Below are positions 58,539-64,000 of a stretch of DNA of 64,000 nucleotides, in pieces. The notes beneath the pieces were generated by a model. The model did not search any database, was not told where the DNA came from, and saw nothing but the letters and a program-made list of their open reading frames with translations. The stretch comes from Spirogloea muscicola (Eukaryota; Streptophyta; Zygnematophyceae; Spirogloeales; Spirogloeaceae). How positions within the stretch are numbered: position 1 is the stretch's first letter; each line of letters begins with the position of its first letter. Where the stretch lies: positions 631,772 to 695,771 of the forward strand of contig WELB01000029.1 in the NCBI GenBank assembly GCA_009602725.1, in the 5' to 3' direction. Made by a program: the position numbers and the translations under genes.

Positions 58539-61500
58539 TTCCTCCCCACTAACATGTTCACGTCCTCGGGAACAGGACACAGGATGGAGGAGATAAGTCG
58601 AAAAAATATTCCGCGACTGGTGCGTCCAATAATACGACGCAATGGAGTAACACGCCACTGTCCGAGATCGTGCGCGAAATGGACGGGCAATTGGCATTTG
58701 GCCAAAGGCCTTCACGGATTATCAGGCCCATAGCCTAGCCACTTTACAAGATACTCGCGGCACTTACGTCGCCCCCGGAGATTGTCGCGGTAAGACTAGA
58801 TCTCCTCCACCTCATACTCTTCCTCATCCTCAACGACAAGAGGAGGTGGGGGGCGATCTGACACGACCATCCGTGTAAAGTGGCTCGAGCTGGGAAACAT
58901 GGAACACTCTGGCAATTTTCCTTTGTACCAGGGCTCGTACGCGACCTTGCGGACCAGGCGGACTCCACAATAGGGTCCAAGCCATTGTAGCAGTAATTTA
59001 GGCGTACCGACAGCCCGCAAGGAGAGGTTATTTGTGCTTGATAACACTCGAGCACCCATGCGAAGGCCACATGTCGACGATGTCGATAAGCATACTCCTT
59101 TTGCCGTTGCTGGCAATCTCCAAGCATTGCCGAACCCTCCGCTGAGCATCCTGGAGCTTACGGTAAAGTTTGCTGCTGCCGGCACACGTTCTGGCCTCGC
59201 CACCTGTAAAGTTGCCCGGGGATGCTGACCGTGATTGAGGAAGAACGGGGTAAGTTTGGTGGTTTCATTTAAGGCATTGTTCACAGCATATTCTGCTGGA
59301 GCAAGATAAGCATCCCAGTCACTTTGGCTAGGGTTTACAAAATGCCTAAGCATGCCATCCAGACCCGATTTATGCCCGCAGTCTGACCATCTGCTTGCGG
59401 GTGGAAAGACGTGGACAGGGACTGCTTGGTGTCCATAAGACTGCACACCTGTCGCCAGAAGCAACCCGTGAAGCGAGAGTCGCGATCACACATGATTCTC
59501 TCGGGCACTCCGTGCAGTCTCCATACACGGTCCACGAAATACCAGCAAATCCCTCAGCGGATGCTGTGGAGGTCGTAGGCGCAAAACGCGCCATCTTTCG
59601 GATTGGAACGATTCACGAACACGATGATGGCGTCATAGCCCTTCGGCGTCATCGGTAACTGGGTGATGAAATCCACACTAGTAACAGACCATTTCCGCGG
59701 AGAAATCTCCAAAGGTTGGAGCAATCCGGCAGGCTTATGAGAGCGTGCCTTACCACGCTGGCAGGTGGCGCAAGTCCTCACAAAAGACTTTTTTTCTGGG
59801 CTTTCAAGCCGGGTCACTATAAGAGAAGCTGGATAGCTTTGCTATTTTTTTACCCGAATGACCACGATAGGGTGGCTCATGCATCTCTTGCATGATATTA
59901 CTACTTCGTAAGGCAGTGCAGTCAGGGACTACAATGGCATCTCCTCTGCCACCAAAAGTCTTGGTCAGACATAAGTGTGCGTGTATTGGTTGCAGTTGCA
60001 ATCCACGGGTCGGTACCTTACTCATTACAATTACGCACAGCTCAGAGAGGTTGGCGGTGGACTGCTGCGCAGTTCCACGAGAAGGCCGCACGTCTGCGAT
60101 CTGAATCCCTGACACATACAAGGCAGCCGCCACAGCAGCCCCTACAATGTTGCGGCTCACCGAGTCCGCAACATTCCGCCTTCCAGGGCGGTACACCCAC
60201 TGGAAATGAAATGTGGTCAAACGCTTAGCCCACCGTGCTTGACGCCTGCTCAATTGCTGTTGTGTGTGAAAGTAGGTCAACTGGCAATGCTCCGTTACGA
60301 CCGTAAATTTGCTGCCCTCGAGATAGCACCGCCACACACGCAGGGCGTGCACAACAGCAAAGAGCTCTTGCTCCCCAGTAGTATAACTGCGCTATGCTCG
60401 ACGAAGCAGGCGACTTTCACATCTTATGGGTGACCCTCCTGCATGAGAATGGCACCAATACAGATTAACGAGGCGTCACATATGACTTCAAATGGCAAAC
60501 CTTCTCGAGGTAAGGCCAACAGGGGTGGAGAAACCAGGACCCGGTCTATATTGTCAAATGCCTTCTGGCATTCGGACGTCCAACCCCAGGACACGTCCTT
60601 ACGAGTAAGCTTCGTAAGAGTAGATGCCATACTTCCATATTCTTGCAGGAATTTACGGAAGTAATTTGCGAATTTGCACCAGTGGATGTTAGCCTAGTGA
60701 TACCACATCGTGTTCTTCTTTCTAGTCAAAATTACCAAAAACATATATACAACTCATATATTATGCAATATTTTCTCCATGGTCTCAAGAAAGAACGCAA
60801 CTGTGGAAATTCCGTGGCACCGGCCAGTCCTTTAATACTCAGAGCCTTTTTGGGGTCGACGCGAACCCCGTCTTTACCTATAAACATGCCCTAAGCTCGG
60901 GCTGGTTGAATACACAATTTTTTGGCATAACGAGCCTCTGAGTGCCAAATTGGTCTCTGGGCGAGCTGCGCTACCTGTCAGACATGGCATCGGAGGCTGC
61001 TTCTGGTGGGGGCAGCGTCAGCAGCGGCGTCAGCGGCGGCCGCGACGGCAGCGGCGGCGGCAGCGGCGGCCGTGGCAATGGCTCCCTCCTGGCGAGGGGC
61101 CGGACGGGCCGCGTGCGGCGATGCGTCGTATATGCCGAGTCGGATGACGATGGCGAGGGCATCCCCTCCGAAGGCAGGGTGGACCGAGGGTGATGAGTCA
61201 GGGTCTTTCAGGGTTTGGGCCTTGCCGGTAACGAGCGCCGGCTCGCTGAGGCCGTGGATGGCACCGTGGACGGCGCAACCATTGCCAGCCGCCGCTGGTG
61301 CCGGCACTGGCGTTCGGCCACCGGCGTTGCCCCTGCCGCGCTTCCTCCCACCGGTCGGCAGGCCGGTGGCTGCGCGCCGCCTCCCTTGCTTGTTGCCTTT
61401 CCCTGCGTCCTCCTCCTCTGTATCCTCCTCGCTGTCAGCCCCGCCCTCGTCCTCGTTGATGTCCTCGTCGTCCTCACGATTGCCATCGCTGGGACTGCCA

Positions 61501-64000
61501 TCGCCCTCGACGCACCCAGCTGCCGCTGCGAGCTTGCGCTGCCGAGTCGCCGCCTCGGCCTCAGCCCAGTCGTCATCGCCACTGCCAGCGGCGGCGTATT
61601 TATTCTAACGCAGCAATTGCAGCACTGGCCGGAGGTGCCGTACGTGATCCTCGGCCGTGTTACTGAACACCAAAATGTTATCCAAGCAAAGCAGTACGCA
61701 ATCATACAGTAGGGGGCCAAAGACCTTCGTCATCACAGCTTGAAATGTGGCAGGTGCGTTGGTTAACCCAAGACTGAGCACCTTGTATTGGAAGTGACTG
61801 ATTGGCTTAGGGAACGCACATTTCGGTTCGTCCTCAGGTGTAATATAAATTGGTGATACCCGCTTTGCAAATCGAGAGAGCTGAACACATTAGCTCCCGC
61901 GAGACGATCGGACATATCATCAATTCGAGGCAAAGGGTACCGTTTCTTGGACAGTGAGCTTGTTGGGAGCTCGATAGTCGATGCACATCCGAAGACTTAC
62001 CATCTTTCTTCTTGATAAAAAGACCTGCACGAGGTGGTGCACCGTACGACGACTGGGAGGGGCTCAATGTGCCCTTTCCTCAGCAAACCCTCCACTTGGG
62101 ATTGCATCTCGCAAAATTCGAGAGGACTCAGTTGATACATTGGACGGTAAGGCAGCGCAGCGCCGGGCTCCGATGGAATTGTATGAGCCACGCCTCGAAA
62201 AGAGGCAATCCGTCTGGGAGAACGTCGAGGAACACATCCGAGAATACTGCCAACAACTTGTCAAGAACCGCAACATGTGAGCCACATCACTCACTACAGC
62301 CGAGTCACGGAGAGACTTAGCACTCATCACCACCAACAGATACACGGCCGAAGCTGGTTTCGCGTGAAGGGGCTTCTTGAATTGCACAGCCGACAGCTGG
62401 ATAGAGGAAGCTGTCACGGTTGGTGGTCCACGGGGAACGTCTTTGTGTAATACAGAACGACGAGCACCCCGTTGACCAGAGCAAATCCGCGCGTCAAAGT
62501 CAAGCAGGGCCGCGGTGGTACATAAGCATCATCGACCAAAACCACATCAAAGCCCAGTTCCAATTCAATGGCATGGCAAAACGCAACCGTCTTATTATTA
62601 TGAATGCGCACAGGGACTTCACAGAGACCCGTGACTTTGGCCGTTTGTCCATTAGCCAATGTAGCTCGTCAGACACAAGTGGGCTTCACAATCAAAGCCT
62701 TGTTCTCACAAAATTCTTACTAATACAGGAGACAGAAGCCCCCGTGTCTACAATAATCTGGGCCGGCTGACCGCCACAAGTCGTGTGAAGAACATTGTTG
62801 GCGCTATAGCACCGAGTGGCGAGGCACTTACAGTAGTAAGAATGAATTACCAAGCTACATATACTAGCTTTTTCTGAGACGATGGTAAAACGTTATCTAC
62901 TTCAGTCCTCACTTGGGGGCGCTTCGCTACGTGGCGACACAACAAGGCTGGCCCAGATGGATCTAAGATGGTGGTATTACCTCACGATTGCACGGCACAA
63001 CGCAGAACATTGTTTCCTTAGCACCGTGGAAACTGATCCAGCTCAAGTACATGCTCGCAGCTTTCTTCAACTTATTGGAAGGAACCACACAACAAGGGGA
63101 CTTTCTTCCTTCAAAGCTTGCATCAGCCCATGCACAGAGCGTACTACTGGCATAACACAGCGATCATACTCGGTCTACAAGTTTAAACAGCACTTCACAT
63201 CATACTGCTGAAACTCGCACAAGGGTGATAGGAAGGGGCACTCACTTTCGCCTTTTCCCTTGTACGAGCCTTTCGGGCGAGTCGATGTAGGCTTGGTAGA
63301 CGAGGTCCGCGGCTGCGGGCACTCCCGACATCGATGGCCCTTCTGGCCACATCGGTAGAACACCCGGTCCTATTTGGGGACGAAGTTCGCTGGCCCCTCG
63401 CCACCACTGAGCGCGACGATGGCCCGGGTCTACCACTTGGTACTAGAAGCCATGCTATGCTAGAAGCCATGCCTGGGCTTGAAGCGCTTCGTCGTCGAAG
63501 GCCCCGGCGGCTTGTTCCCATCTTCCTGACGGAGGAACCGCTTGCCCTTTGGGTACATGGAAACGATTGCCAAGCCTCAATGATCTTCTCCAAGGTGGTC
63601 ACAAGCTCAAGCGTGGTCTTGTCCACCTGCGACATCAGCGCCCCATGCTGCGGCAGTCCTACCTTAATCCGTTGAACTTGGTCTCTGGCGTCCATGGTGC
63701 CGCACTTAACCAGCAACATGTGAAAGCGCCTGACATAATCTTCAGAACCATCGCCCGTCATACTAATTATTTCAAGCTCGTTGCGGGCCATCGGCCCCGC
63801 TTAGACTTCGCCAAATATCGAGGTCAACGAACGGGTGTGGAAAGTACCAGGTATTGAAAACCCTAGGGGTGGAGGATAGCTTCACGGACTCCCGCTATGC
63901 GACGGGATCACACGCAGGATAAGTGGCGGCGATCCCGACCCGGATGCCGATGGTGCCTCGCACAAGACAAACCATGCCATTATTCCCCTCAACCACACGG
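58539..64000 (-). mobile_element. Chromovirus-type Ty3/gypsy fossil running off the window
   Basis: On the minus strand: gag with CCHC knuckle (YRCGQKGHRCRECP, about 63350-63300; gag core 63790-63560), protease region (about 62760-62420), reverse transcriptase (about 62200-60430), RNase H (about 60420-60190), integrase (about 60050-59070) and chromodomain tail (about 58850-58740). Its 3' LTR is the split family B LTR. The 5' LTR lies beyond base 64000. It is heavily broken, well over ten breaks, and contains unrelated insertions. It is older than the 53720-58002 element, which sits in its LTR. Confidence 0.85.
60930..61600. other. GC-rich foreign segment inside the RT part
   Basis: About 0.67 kb with no similarity to the gypsy family separates two stretches that are adjacent in the 34-41 kb element. 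It is rich in GGC/AGC repeats. On the plus strand it offers a frame from an ATG at 60984 with Gly/Ser runs, then RRCVVYAESDDDGEGIPSEG and a stop near 61193. It could be a captured host gene piece or another mobile element. No known family was recognised. Confidence 0.55.

Noticed and set aside
29610-64000. Possibility of a CRISPR array or an integrated DNA virus in the repeat half
   Set aside because: Repeats are LTRs and minisatellites without spacer structure. All recognisable proteins are gypsy gag/pol parts; no capsid, packaging ATPase or DNA polymerase was seen.

Overview
The window looks like nuclear DNA of a green-lineage organism, most likely a green alga. The genes are split into many short exons with GT-AG introns and a few GC-AG introns, and exon GC is high. 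The gene set is plant-like: methionine S-methyltransferase, a kelch-linked guanylate kinase, a plastid YbaB/STIC2-type protein, a plant-type tetraspanin and an MRS2/CorA magnesium transporter. No rRNA, tRNA, CRISPR array or bacterial operon was seen. Sequence gaps (N) lie at 3630-3642, 19062, 27490-27764 and 46287, all in very GC-rich DNA.

Gene-rich half (1-29.2 kb). In order: the 3' end of a zinc-free MDR oxidoreductase (+); a small rRNA_methylase/MnmM-type SAM methyltransferase (-); a solo LTR and an inverted-repeat element; a tetraspanin (-); a cluster of short hairpin-bearing repeats; an 18-exon methionine S-methyltransferase (+); an MRS2 Mg2+ transporter (-), with a stray ABCG-transporter exon antisense to its first exon; an HDDC2/YfbR-type HD-domain nucleotidase (+); a second cluster of the hairpin repeats; a kelch-guanylate kinase-kelch protein (+); a glyoxalase/VOC protein (-); and the YbaB/STIC2-type protein (+), which diverges from the glyoxalase gene across an N gap. 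Exons were joined by reading-frame phase and family similarity. Almost every junction is phase-consistent; doubtful ones are marked.

Repeat half (29.5-64 kb). No host gene was recognised here. It is a pile-up of Ty3/gypsy chromovirus-type LTR retrotransposon fossils with at least four LTR families, called A to D in this annotation. Polyproteins show CCHC gag, aspartic protease, reverse transcriptase, RNase H, integrase and a C-terminal chromodomain. The primer-binding site fits initiator tRNA-Met. Four insertions keep perfect 5-bp target duplications (CAGCC, CACTC, CCGTC, GCTAC), which gives a clear relative order. Neighbouring elements partly share LTRs, as after LTR-LTR recombination. All copies look broken.

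Points of most interest: the methionine S-methyltransferase keeps an S-K pair at the place where PLP enzymes carry their Schiff-base lysine; the guanylate kinase domain sits between two kelch segments; an ABCG exon is stranded inside the MRS2 start; a short hairpin repeat family occurs in both halves; and LTR family C has an internal region with no recognisable retroelement protein.
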